Assembly (NCBI GenBank): GCA_050433985.1
Contig: JBNPWE010000016.1
Location: forward strand, 1 to 64,000
Length of the DNA stretch: 64,000 nucleotides
From: JACIYW01 sp014359745
GTDB lineage: Bacteria; Pseudomonadota; Alphaproteobacteria; Rhodobacterales; Rhodobacteraceae
Direction of reading: 5' to 3'
Shown here piece by piece: positions 35,092-42,851 of the stretch. A program made the position numbers and the translations under genes. The notes beneath the pieces were generated by a model. The model saw only the letters and a list, made by a program, of their open reading frames with translations. It did no database searches and was not told the origin of the DNA. Every line of letters starts with the position of its first letter. The stretch's first letter is position 1.

Positions 35092-36591
35092 TCACCCCTT
35101 TTCAGAGGGCAATTTCGATACCAGCCGCAGGGAAACCGACAGGCCTTCCAACTGGTAATGCGGCCGCAGAAAGAACTTCGAGGTGTAATAGCCGGGGTTG
35201 CCCTCGACCTCTTCGACCACCACTTGCGCGGCGGCAAGCGGGCGGCGGGCCTTTTCCTCTTCGGGGGAGGTCGCCGAGGCGAAATCGACATACTGGTTGA
35301 CCCAGGTCTGCAACCAGCCCTCCATGTCCTCGCGGCTCTTGTAGGAACCGACCTTGTCGCGCACGATGCATTTCAGGTAATGCGCGAACCGGCAGGTGGC
35401 AAAGAGATAGGGCAGCCTTGCGGCAAGCTGGGCATTGGCGCTGGCATCGGCATCGTCATATTCGGCGGGCTTGTGCAGCGATTGCGCGCCGATGAACACC
35501 GCCACATCGGAATTCTTGCGGTGGATCAGCGGCATCATCCCGTTCTTGGCCAGTTCCGCCTCGCGCCGGTCGGAAATCGCGATCTCGGTCGGGCATTTCT
35601 GATCCACGCCGCCGTCATCGGTGGGGAAGGTGTGGCTGGGCAGCCCTTCCAGGGCGCCGCCCGATTCGATGCCGCGGATCCGCGAACACCAGCCATATTC
35701 CTTGAAGGACCGGTTGATGTTCACCGCCATGCCATAGGCGGCGTTGACCCAGGCGTATTTTTCCGAATCCGCGCCTTCGGTATCTTCCTCGAAGGCAAAC
35801 GCCTCGACCGGGTCGGTTTTCGACCCGTAAGGCTGCCGGCCCAGAAAGCGCGGCATCGCCAGGCCCACGTATTTGCTGTCCTCGCTTTCGCGCAAACTGC
35901 GCCAGGCGGCATATTCGGGGGTCTGGAAGATCTTGGTCAGGTCGCGCGGATTGGCCAGTTCCGACCATGAATCCATCTGGAACAGCGTCGGCTTGCAGCC
36001 GGTGATCAGCGGCGCGTGGGCGGCGGCGGCGATCTTCGACATCTCGCCCAGAAGTTCCACATCGGGGGGCGAATGGTCGAAATGGTAATCGGCCACCAGC
36101 GTGCCATAGGGCTCGCCGCCGAACTGGCCGAATTCCTCTTCATAGATCTTCTTGAAGACCGGCGACTGATCCCAGGCGGTGCCCTTGAATTTCTTCAGGG
36201 TCTTGGCCATGTCCTTTTTCGAGATGTTCATCACCCGGATCTTGAGCATCTCGTCGGTTTCGGTGTTGTTCACCAGATAGTGCAGCCCGCGCCAGGCGCT
36301 TTCAAGCTGCTGGAAATCGGCATGGTGCAGGATCACGTTGACCTGTTCGGTCAGCTTCTTGTCCAGTTCGGCGATGATCCCCTCGATAGAGCGCAGCGCG
36401 TCGTCGGAAATCAGCGCGGTATTGGCCAGCGCCTGCTGGGCCAGGGTTTTCACCGCCTGTTCGACGGCGGATTTCGCCTGATCCGATTTGGGGCGGAATT
36501 CCTTGTGCAGCAGCGCCGCGAAATCGGAACCGCCTTCGGTGGTCTGGGTGGCGGCAGCGCCGCCCTGCTGTTCAAGCTCTGCGTCGGCCAT
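35092..36591 (-). CDS. tssC: T6SS sheath large subunit TssC
   Basis: 499 residues. TssC signature: HHADFQQLESAWRGLHYLVNN, DQSPVFKKIYEEEFGQFGGEPYG, LAMPRFLGRQPYGSKTDPV, FLRPHYQLEGLSVSLRLVSKLP at the end. With TssB it builds the contractile sheath. It starts 3 bases after the tssB stop with GAGGGAT as its ribosome site. A second, divergent TssC-like protein is encoded at 22882-25053. Confidence 0.97.
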   Translation of the reverse strand: MADAELEQQGGAAATQTTEGGSDFAALLHKEFRPKSDQAKSAVEQAVKTLAQQALANTALISDDALRSIEGIIAELDKKLTEQVNVILHHADFQQLESAWRGLHYLVNNTETDEMLKIRVMNISKKDMAKTLKKFKGTAWDQSPVFKKIYEEEFGQFGGEPYGTLVADYHFDHSPPDVELLGEMSKIAAAAHAPLITGCKPTLFQMDSWSELANPRDLTKIFQTPEYAAWRSLRESEDSKYVGLAMPRFLGRQPYGSKTDPVEAFAFEEDTEGADSEKYAWVNAAYGMAVNINRSFKEYGWCSRIRGIESGGALEGLPSHTFPTDDGGVDQKCPTEIAISDRREAELAKNGMMPLIHRKNSDVAVFIGAQSLHKPAEYDDADASANAQLAARLPYLFATCRFAHYLKCIVRDKVGSYKSREDMEGWLQTWVNQYVDFASATSPEEEKARRPLAAAQVVVEEVEGNPGYYTSKFFLRPHYQLEGLSVSLRLVSKLPSEKG

Positions 36592-36594
36592 GGT

Positions 36595-37110
36595 TTATCC
36601 CTCGTTTCCGGTGGTCTCGTCGCCCGCCGCGGGCGCGGCGGCCAGCGCCGCCAGCAGCGCCGGATCCTGGATGATCTGCGCGATCAGATCCTCGGCCCCG
36701 GTCTTGCCATCCATATAGGTCATCAGGTTCGACAGCTGCGTGCGCGCATCCAGCAACTTGCGCAGCGGTTCAACCTTGCGCGCGATGGCGGCGGGACTGA
36801 AATCATCCATGCTTTCAAAGGTGATGTCGACGGCCAGATTGCCCTCTCCGGTCAGGGTGTTGGGCACCGAGAAGGCGGCGCGCGGTTTCATCGATTTCAT
36901 CCGGCTGTCGAAATTGTCGACGTCGATTTCCAGGAACTTGCGATCGGCCACGGCGGGCAGCGGTTCTTCGGATTTGCCCGACAGATCCGACATCACCCCC
37001 ATCACGAAGGGCAGTTGCACCTTCTTTTCGGCACCGTAAAGTTCCACGTCATATTCGATCTGCACACGGGGCGCGCGGTTGCGCGCGATGAACTTCTGGG
37101 AACTGGCCAT
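36595..37110 (-). CDS. tssB: T6SS sheath small subunit TssB
   Basis: 171 residues from the ATG at 37110 (AAGGAGAT upstream). Features are the N-terminal helix region MASSQKFIARNRAPRVQIEY, LPFVMGVMSDLSG, LEIDVDNFDSRM, and ITFESMDDFSPAAIARKVEPL. It interlocks with TssC in the sheath. The N-terminal helix is the known TagJ-binding site in other systems, and tagJ is present here. Confidence 0.96.
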   Translation of the reverse strand: MASSQKFIARNRAPRVQIEYDVELYGAEKKVQLPFVMGVMSDLSGKSEEPLPAVADRKFLEIDVDNFDSRMKSMKPRAAFSVPNTLTGEGNLAVDITFESMDDFSPAAIARKVEPLRKLLDARTQLSNLMTYMDGKTGAEDLIAQIIQDPALLAALAAAPAAGDETTGNEG

Positions 37111-37219
37111 TGCTGCATCTCCTTGGTTGTGGGTGTGAACGGGGGCGGCGGCCACCGCGGTGTCAATTCTGGTGTCAGTCTTGCGCGCCCGTTACCTGTC
37201 GGCCTGGTGTGGGGCGCGG

Positions 37220-38248
37220 TCAGTCGTCGTCTTCAAGCCCTCCGATCACGTTGACATTGTCCACCCCGTTCGGGGCCATGTCCTTGACGATCTCCAGAAA
37301 GCTGGCCCCGACCAGCCGCCGCGCCCGCGCCAGCAAAAGCGGCACCGGGCTGGAGGGTTCGGCGCGTTCGTAATAGGCGACGATGCGGTCGATGGCGTTG
37401 GTCACGTCATTGGGGCCGTTGATGGCGCCGCCCCCCCCGCCCGTACCGGCGCCCGCACCTGCACCCATGGCGGGCGCGGGGCTGTCGTCTTCGGCCGCGG
37501 CATCGCTGTCGCCGCTGTCGCCGGTGGCGGTTTCCAGCGCGCGGATGATCTGGCGCAGCAGCTTTTCCAGCGGATCGAAATCGGGGCCCTGGCCGGGGAT
37601 GCGATCGTCGAACACCGCGCCGATGGCGCGCACATCCCCAAGCACCTGACGCGCCGCCGCCAGCCGTTCGGTCAGAAGATCGGGGTCGGTATCCTGAAAC
37701 GCCGCCGAGATCGCGGCGGGATCGGGGATCTGATCCATATCGGCGGGGGCGGGGATATCGCCCTCTGCCACCGCGATATCGCGCAGGCACATGCGCCCGA
37801 AGGCGCGGCTGTCGCTCAGCGGGGCAAGGCGCAGGGCGCGCAGCACCGTATTGGCATCGGTCAGCGCCAGCACCGCGTTGACCCGCATGGTCGGATCGTC
37901 GTCATCATCGGCGTCAAGCTGCGGATGGCAACTGTCCCAGTACCGTTCCAGACAGCCGCGCATATAGGCGGTAACCCCGGCCAGCCCCGGCAGGCCGTCA
38001 AGCCGCAGCCGGGCATAGGCCAGACAGGCGGCGGCGCGCAGATCGTGGCTTTGTTCCAGCACCTCAAGCGCGCGGGCGCTGACCTCCTTGTGGTCGGGTT
38101 CCTCGGCGGCGATCACGCTGTCGCCGACCTGCCGTTCCTCGCCGGGCATCGCGGCCAGTTCCATGGCGCTGAAGGCCGCATCATATTCCAGATTCTCGCC
38201 GCTTGGCCCGTCGCCGGCACGAGGTTCCAGCAGATGCGAAAGGTCCAT
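37220..38248 (-). CDS. tssA: T6SS assembly protein TssA (ImpA_N type)
   Basis: 342 residues from the ATG at 38248; the in-frame extension upstream does not look coding. It begins LLEPRAGDGPSGENLEYDAAF, the ImpA N-terminal pattern, followed by LAYARLRLDGLPGLAG and CLERYWDSCHPQLDADDDDDPTMRVNAV. A Gly/Asp-rich linker leads to a short C-terminal helix with VPLLLARARRLVGASFLEIVKDMAPNG cut into two halves. TssA primes baseplate and tube/sheath polymerisation. It is the first gene of the - strand T6SS train. Confidence 0.94.
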   Translation of the reverse strand: MDLSHLLEPRAGDGPSGENLEYDAAFSAMELAAMPGEERQVGDSVIAAEEPDHKEVSARALEVLEQSHDLRAAACLAYARLRLDGLPGLAGVTAYMRGCLERYWDSCHPQLDADDDDDPTMRVNAVLALTDANTVLRALRLAPLSDSRAFGRMCLRDIAVAEGDIPAPADMDQIPDPAAISAAFQDTDPDLLTERLAAARQVLGDVRAIGAVFDDRIPGQGPDFDPLEKLLRQIIRALETATGDSGDSDAAAEDDSPAPAMGAGAGAGTGGGGGAINGPNDVTNAIDRIVAYYERAEPSSPVPLLLARARRLVGASFLEIVKDMAPNGVDNVNVIGGLEDDD

Positions 38249-38503
38249 GTCTGAAATCCCGGTATATAATGTATGAAACCCTACAGCCCTTGTGCCCCGC
38301 AAATCAATGGAGCATTTCCATACCTTTTGTCGGCCCGCACCCCCGATTCACGCCCGCGCGCCTGGCCCATGTCCCTGGCCCGCATCCATGGCCCGCGTCT
38401 TTCGGTTGACCCGGCCCCCGCGTGCGGTATCTTGCCCCCCGGCCAGACCCCGCCAGACCCGGCGCTGGCGGGCAGCACATGACCATGGGGATATGAGAAC
38501 AAG
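38249..38503. promoter_or_regulatory. Divergent intergenic region, tssA / OPX lipoprotein
   Basis: This 255-bp gap must hold the start signals for the T6SS train (-) and the export lipoprotein gene (+). It is less GC-rich near 38260-38335. A perfect TATAAT lies at 38265-38270 on the + strand, but no good -35 box lies at the right distance on either strand. A sigma-54 GG-N10-GC site was sought and not found. The promoter is therefore unassigned. Confidence 0.4.
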
Positions 38504-39739
38504 ATGACCGTCACCCCCGCAAGGCGCCGCCCGATCCTGCCCATTCCGGCCCTGCCCATTCCGGCCCTGCGCGCCCTGATCGGGCTGCTGCTGCCCTGTC
38601 TGCTGCTCGCGGCCTGCACCCTGCCGCGCGGCGCGGCGCTGCAATCGGAAATCGTGTCGGGCGCGGCCCGGGGCCAGGCCGATTTCGCCGTCTACCCGGT
38701 CAGCCGCGCCTATCTGCCCGCGCTGCAAGGCTGGCCCGCCACCGGCGCCACCCCGCCGCGCGACTGGCTGGCGCATAAACGCGGCCCGGCCAGCAACATC
38801 ATCAACCCCGGCGACCGCCTGAAACTGGTGGTCTGGGACCCCGAGGAAAATTCGCTTCTGTCGGTGCCGGGGCAAAAGGTGGTCGATCTGCAATCCAGCA
38901 AGGTATCGCCCGAAGGCACGATCTTTGCCCCCTATCTGGGCGAGATCCGCGTGGCCAGCATGACCCCCGAGGCGGCGCGCAGCCATATCCAGGGCTATTT
39001 CGAGGAAATCGTGCCCTCGGCCCAGGTGCAGCTTGATTATCAGCCCGGCCGCGAACACACCGTCGATCTGGTCGGCGGCGTGGTCCGGCCCGGCGCGGTG
39101 CCGCTGCCCGATCGCAATTTCACGGTGATGTCGCTGCTTTCCATGGGGGGGGGCGTGGCACCGGGGATGAACAATCCGCAACTGCGGCTGGTGCGCGGCG
39201 GCCATACCTACCGTATCTCGCTCAAACAGCTTTTTGCCGATCCCGGCCTCGACACCACCTTGCAGGGCGGCGACAAGGTGTTCGTGGAAGAGGATGACCG
39301 CCAGTTCATGGCGATGGGGTCGACCGGGCGCGAGGCCATCGTGCCCTTTCCCCAGGACCGGCTTTCGGCGCTGGAAGCGGTGGCGCTGGCGGGCGGGATG
39401 AATGACAACCGCGCCAACCTCAAGGGCCTGTTGATCCTGCGCGAATATCCCGCCGCGGCGGTGGCGCCCACAGCCCCCCAGACAGCCGCGGCACCAGCTA
39501 GGGAAACAACCGGCGCCGCCGGGCTTGACGTGCCGCAAGGCGGCGGCCCCGCCCACCCGCGCACGGTTTTCGTGATCAACCTGACCACCGCCGACGGGCT
39601 GTTCAGCGCGGGCAAGTTCGATATCCACCCCGACGATGTGGTGCTGGCCACCGAATCGGCGGTCAGCAATGTGCGCACGGTGTTTGGCCTGATCGGCAGC
39701 GTCTTTGGCCTGGCCAGCCAGACCAACAACCTGAACTGA
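38504..39739 (+). CDS. Outer-membrane polysaccharide export lipoprotein (OPX/Wza-like)
   Basis: 411 residues with a lipoprotein signal: basic start, hydrophobic segment and lipobox LLAAC, so Cys38 is the predicted lipid site. A Poly_export domain (NIINPGDRLKLVVWDPEENSL, GEIRVASMTPEAA) and SLBB-like repeats follow (VDLVGGVVRPGAVPLP; DRLSALEAVALAGGMND). OPX proteins form the outer-membrane exit for capsule or exopolysaccharide. Its partners, KpsT-, KpsE- and KpsM-like proteins, are encoded next to it but on mixed strands. Confidence 0.9.
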   Translation: MTVTPARRRPILPIPALPIPALRALIGLLLPCLLLAACTLPRGAALQSEIVSGAARGQADFAVYPVSRAYLPALQGWPATGATPPRDWLAHKRGPASNIINPGDRLKLVVWDPEENSLLSVPGQKVVDLQSSKVSPEGTIFAPYLGEIRVASMTPEAARSHIQGYFEEIVPSAQVQLDYQPGREHTVDLVGGVVRPGAVPLPDRNFTVMSLLSMGGGVAPGMNNPQLRLVRGGHTYRISLKQLFADPGLDTTLQGGDKVFVEEDDRQFMAMGSTGREAIVPFPQDRLSALEAVALAGGMNDNRANLKGLLILREYPAAAVAPTAPQTAAAPARETTGAAGLDVPQGGGPAHPRTVFVINLTTADGLFSAGKFDIHPDDVVLATESAVSNVRTVFGLIGSVFGLASQTNNLN

Positions 39740-39784
39740 CACCCTGAACCGATCCGGCCCGGATCTGCCGCCCGGATCTGCCCC

Positions 39785-40462
39785 TCAGGCCTGCCAGGGC
39801 GGCGGGCGCCCGGCCATGTTGGCGACATGGTGTTCGATGGCGCGTTCCAGCTTGTCGTAATAGAACAGCCGCCCGTTTTCCAGCACCGCCCCCGCCTGGC
39901 ACAGGTCGCGGATCATCGGCACCGAATGCGACACCACGATGCCGCCGCTGCGGCGCATGCGTTCCTTGAACACCGCAGCGCTTTTGGCCTGAAAGGCCGC
40001 GTCGCCGACGCTTGTCACCTCGTCGACCAGATAGGTGTCGAACCCGATCCCCATCGAGATGCCAAAGGCCAGCCGCGATCGCATCCCCGAGGAATAGGTG
40101 CGGAACGGCAGGTGGAAATGCCCGCCCAGCTCGGCGAAATCCTCGGCAAAGGCGATCAGCTCGGCACTGTCTACCCCGTAGACGCGCGCCAGGAACCGCG
40201 CGTTCTGCGCCCCGGTCAGTTCGGGGTGGAACGAGCCGGCAAAGCCCACCGGCCACGAGATCGTGCCATCCGAGGTGATCGACCCAGTATCGGGATCCAT
40301 CGTGCCCGCGATCATGCGCAGCAGGCTGGATTTTCCCGCCCCGTTGCGCCCCAAAAGCCCGATGGAAGTGCCGCCGGGAAAGCAGGCGGTGATGTCGCGC
40401 GCCACCACCTTGCGGGTGCCGTTCACCACATAGGTCTTGTTGAGGTTTTCCAGATGGATCAT
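39785..40462 (-). CDS. kpsT: Capsule ABC exporter ATPase (KpsT/CtrD-like)
   Basis: 225 residues from the ATG at 40462; a start 15 bases upstream (40477) is also possible. Walker A GRNGAGKSS, signature YSSGMRSRL, Walker B YLVDEVTS with VGD, and the switch His in VVSHS are all present. The short, single-domain form and SWPVGFAGSFHPELTG resemble KpsT-type ATPases that drive group 2 capsule export. It lies 76 bp after the PCP gene stop region on the same strand, while its permease is encoded on the other strand. Confidence 0.92.
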   Translation of the reverse strand: MIHLENLNKTYVVNGTRKVVARDITACFPGGTSIGLLGRNGAGKSSLLRMIAGTMDPDTGSITSDGTISWPVGFAGSFHPELTGAQNARFLARVYGVDSAELIAFAEDFAELGGHFHLPFRTYSSGMRSRLAFGISMGIGFDTYLVDEVTSVGDAAFQAKSAAVFKERMRRSGGIVVSHSVPMIRDLCQAGAVLENGRLFYYDKLERAIEHHVANMAGRPPPWQA

Positions 40463-40537
40463 CGCGGTTCCCGTCATCGCCCGCCGACACCGGCCCGTTC
40501 AGCGCCCTGTTCTGCGCCCTGTTCTGCGTCGGCCCGT

Positions 40538-41806
40538 TCAGCGCCTGTCGCGGATCGCATACCAGACCAGCACCGACACGGTCCAGATCAGCAGGGCAAA
40601 GAACCCGACCAGCAGCACCAGGATGCCGCGTTCGGGATATTGCGCCTCTTGCGACAGGGTGGGGCTGACATAGGCGGCCAGATAGCGGCTTTTGCGCCGC
40701 GCCTCGGCCAGCGCCGCGTCATAGGCCACCAGCGCCCCGGTATAGGCCCGCTGGGCAAATTCGCGATCGACCGTCAACCGTTCGAATTCGGCCATGATCG
40801 ATGCGTAATCCTCGCCGCTGGCGTCCGCGCCGCCCAGGCTGAATTTCTGCCGCTCGGTATCGATTCGGGCGCGGATCACCTCGATGCGGCGTTCGGCCTG
40901 GGTGACGCGCGGATCGTCGGCGCGGGTGGAATCGCGCAACAGATCCAGTTCGATCAGCGATCCGGCAAGCTGTTGCTGCAAGGTGCCGATCACGCCCATC
41001 TGGCTTTGCAGATCGGCCGAAGGATCGACGATGCGGGTGCGCGACCGAAAGGCGGTCATCGCCTCGCGCGCCGCTTTCAGCCGCGCCATGGTCGCGTCAA
41101 GTTCCTCGCGCGCATAGCGGGTGGTGTCATCGCGGGCGATCGCCGACAGATCGTTGATCATCTGCGTGCTTTCCTCGAGGATCGCCTGCGCGATGGTACG
41201 CGCTGAAACCGGGTCGAAGGCATGCACCTGCAATTCGATCAGCCCGGTGCCGTGATCGTAAAAGATCTTCACCATATCGGCCCAATAATCCACCAGATCC
41301 TCGATGCTGCCATCGGGATCGAAGGCAAAGACCGGATCGCGATCATAAGGCGCGGAATAGAGGGCGCGCAGATCCAGATCGGCGTCGATCTTGGTCACCA
41401 GCGCCTGGCTGTGGATGAAATGGTTCAGGATGTCGGTATCGGACGAACTCGACGATCCGGCCAGCGAAGAGGCAAGACCGCCCAGAAGATCGATCGACGG
41501 ATTGGCCTGCTGGGTGCGCACCGCAAAGCCCACGGTCGAGGTGTATTGATCCACCGCGCGCGTATGAAGATAGCCCGCCGCGATCACCACCGGCACGATC
41601 ACCATCAGCGCAAAGCTGATCAGCGTGGCGCGGTGACGGCGGCGCAGGCGCGCAGACCGCGCCACCGGCCGCACCGCAGGGCCGGGTTTGGGGGCAGCCG
41701 GGGGCGCGGGTTTTGGGGGCGGCACCGGTTGCGGGCCGCGCGCCGGTTCCGAAGCGCCCGCAATCGGCGTGACACCGCCTGCGTGTTGTATCTGTGACAA
41801 GGGCAC
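40538..41806 (-). CDS. kpsE: Capsule export inner-membrane PCP protein (KpsE/CtrB-like)
   Basis: 422 residues if the GTG at 41806 is used; the exact start is uncertain because no strong ribosome site is visible. A Pro-rich cytoplasmic tail leads to one transmembrane segment (about 62-82). A long periplasmic region with coiled-coil heptads (about 200-360) and a second transmembrane segment near the C-terminus (about 398-415) follow. VDQYTSTVGFAVRTQQ and SLSQEAQYPERGILVLLV-like elements match KpsE/CtrB/BexC proteins, which couple the ABC exporter to the OPX pore. Confidence 0.9.
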   Translation of the reverse strand: MPLSQIQHAGGVTPIAGASEPARGPQPVPPPKPAPPAAPKPGPAVRPVARSARLRRRHRATLISFALMVIVPVVIAAGYLHTRAVDQYTSTVGFAVRTQQANPSIDLLGGLASSLAGSSSSSDTDILNHFIHSQALVTKIDADLDLRALYSAPYDRDPVFAFDPDGSIEDLVDYWADMVKIFYDHGTGLIELQVHAFDPVSARTIAQAILEESTQMINDLSAIARDDTTRYAREELDATMARLKAAREAMTAFRSRTRIVDPSADLQSQMGVIGTLQQQLAGSLIELDLLRDSTRADDPRVTQAERRIEVIRARIDTERQKFSLGGADASGEDYASIMAEFERLTVDREFAQRAYTGALVAYDAALAEARRKSRYLAAYVSPTLSQEAQYPERGILVLLVGFFALLIWTVSVLVWYAIRDRR

Positions 41807-41940
41807 ACCGCCGCAACAGGGGTGGCAAACCCGGTGTTTGCCTGTTCACCCATCTTCCTACATAAGATGGGAACCGAAATCCAGCGGTCCCTGCCCCATC
41901 CCTGCCCCCAACCCCGGCCCCGCACACCCCAAGAGCCCAG
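41807..41940. promoter_or_regulatory. Divergent region with two adjacent perfect inverted repeats (kpsE-like / kpsM-like)
   Basis: GGCAAAC-N5-GTTTGCC (41824-41842) and CCCATCTT-N7-AAGATGGG (41849-41871) lie side by side between the divergent genes. A TTGCCT/CATAAG pair with 17-base spacing on the + strand overlaps both. The arrangement looks like operator sites or an mRNA leader hairpin controlling capsule export. It is a sequence observation only. Confidence 0.5.
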
Positions 41941-42777
41941 ATGACCGAGACCCGCCTTTCCCCCGCCTCCGGCCCTGCCCTTCCCCCGGCCCGGCGCCCC
42001 GCACAGCGCCCGCGCCGCTTCAAGACCGCGCGCACCGTGACGGCGCTGGTGTTGCGCGAGATGTCCTCGACCTATGGCCGCTCTCCGGGCGGCTATATCT
42101 GGGCGCTGCTTGATCCGATCGGCGGTATCGTGATGCTGTCGGTGGTGTTTTCCTTCATCATCCGCGCGCCCGCATTGGGGACCAATTTCCCGCTGTTCTA
42201 TGCCACCGGGTTTCTGCCGTTCCTGATGTACAGCGATCTTGGCGCCAAGCTGATGGGGGCGATCCAGTATTCGCGGCCGCTGCTGGCCTATCCGGGGGTG
42301 ACATGGGTCGATGCGGTGCTGGGGCGGTTCATCCTGAACACGCTGACGCATCTGGCGGTGTTCTGCCTGGTCAGCGGCGGCATTTTGCTGCTGTTTCGCA
42401 CCGGCGCGTTCCTTGACATGGTGGCGATCCTGAACGCGCTGGCAATGGCGGCGGCCCTTGGGCTTGGCATCGGCACGCTGAACTGTTTCCTGGGAGAGGT
42501 GTTTCCGGTCTGGCGGTCGATCTGGTCGATCCTGAACCGGCCGATGTTCATCATCTCGGGGGTGTTCTTTCTTTATGACGCCATGCCGCCGCTGGCGCGG
42601 GACATCCTGTGGTACAACCCGCTGGTGCATGTGATCGGCGAAATGCGCCGCGGCTTTTACGGCACCTATGACGCGCCCTTTGTCGCCCCGGTCTATGTCT
42701 ATGGGTTTGCCGGGGTCTGCCTGGTGTTCGGCATGATATTTCTCAGCCGCTATCACCGCGACATCCTGAACACCTGA
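41941..42777 (+). CDS. kpsM: Capsule ABC exporter permease (KpsM/CtrC-like)
   Basis: 278 residues. A basic, Pro-rich cytoplasmic N-terminus is followed by LVLREMSSTYGRSPGGYIWALLDP, the ABC2-permease entry motif, and six hydrophobic segments. The end FLSRYHRDILNT is typical of KpsM. It pairs with the ATPase at 39785-40462. The gene is transcribed away from kpsE, which is unusual for this gene set. Confidence 0.93.
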   Translation: MTETRLSPASGPALPPARRPAQRPRRFKTARTVTALVLREMSSTYGRSPGGYIWALLDPIGGIVMLSVVFSFIIRAPALGTNFPLFYATGFLPFLMYSDLGAKLMGAIQYSRPLLAYPGVTWVDAVLGRFILNTLTHLAVFCLVSGGILLLFRTGAFLDMVAILNALAMAAALGLGIGTLNCFLGEVFPVWRSIWSILNRPMFIISGVFFLYDAMPPLARDILWYNPLVHVIGEMRRGFYGTYDAPFVAPVYVYGFAGVCLVFGMIFLSRYHRDILNT

Positions 42778-42851
42778 TCGGCCGCAAGACCGGTTGAAGC
42801 ACCGCGTGGCGCTTGGTAAACGCAGGCACAAGCCATGAGGAACGTGACCGG

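Noticed and set aside
38249..38503. Sigma-54 promoter for the T6SS train
   Set aside because: GGGGCACAAGGG looked like the -24 part, but no GC follows at the required 10-base spacing on the - strand.
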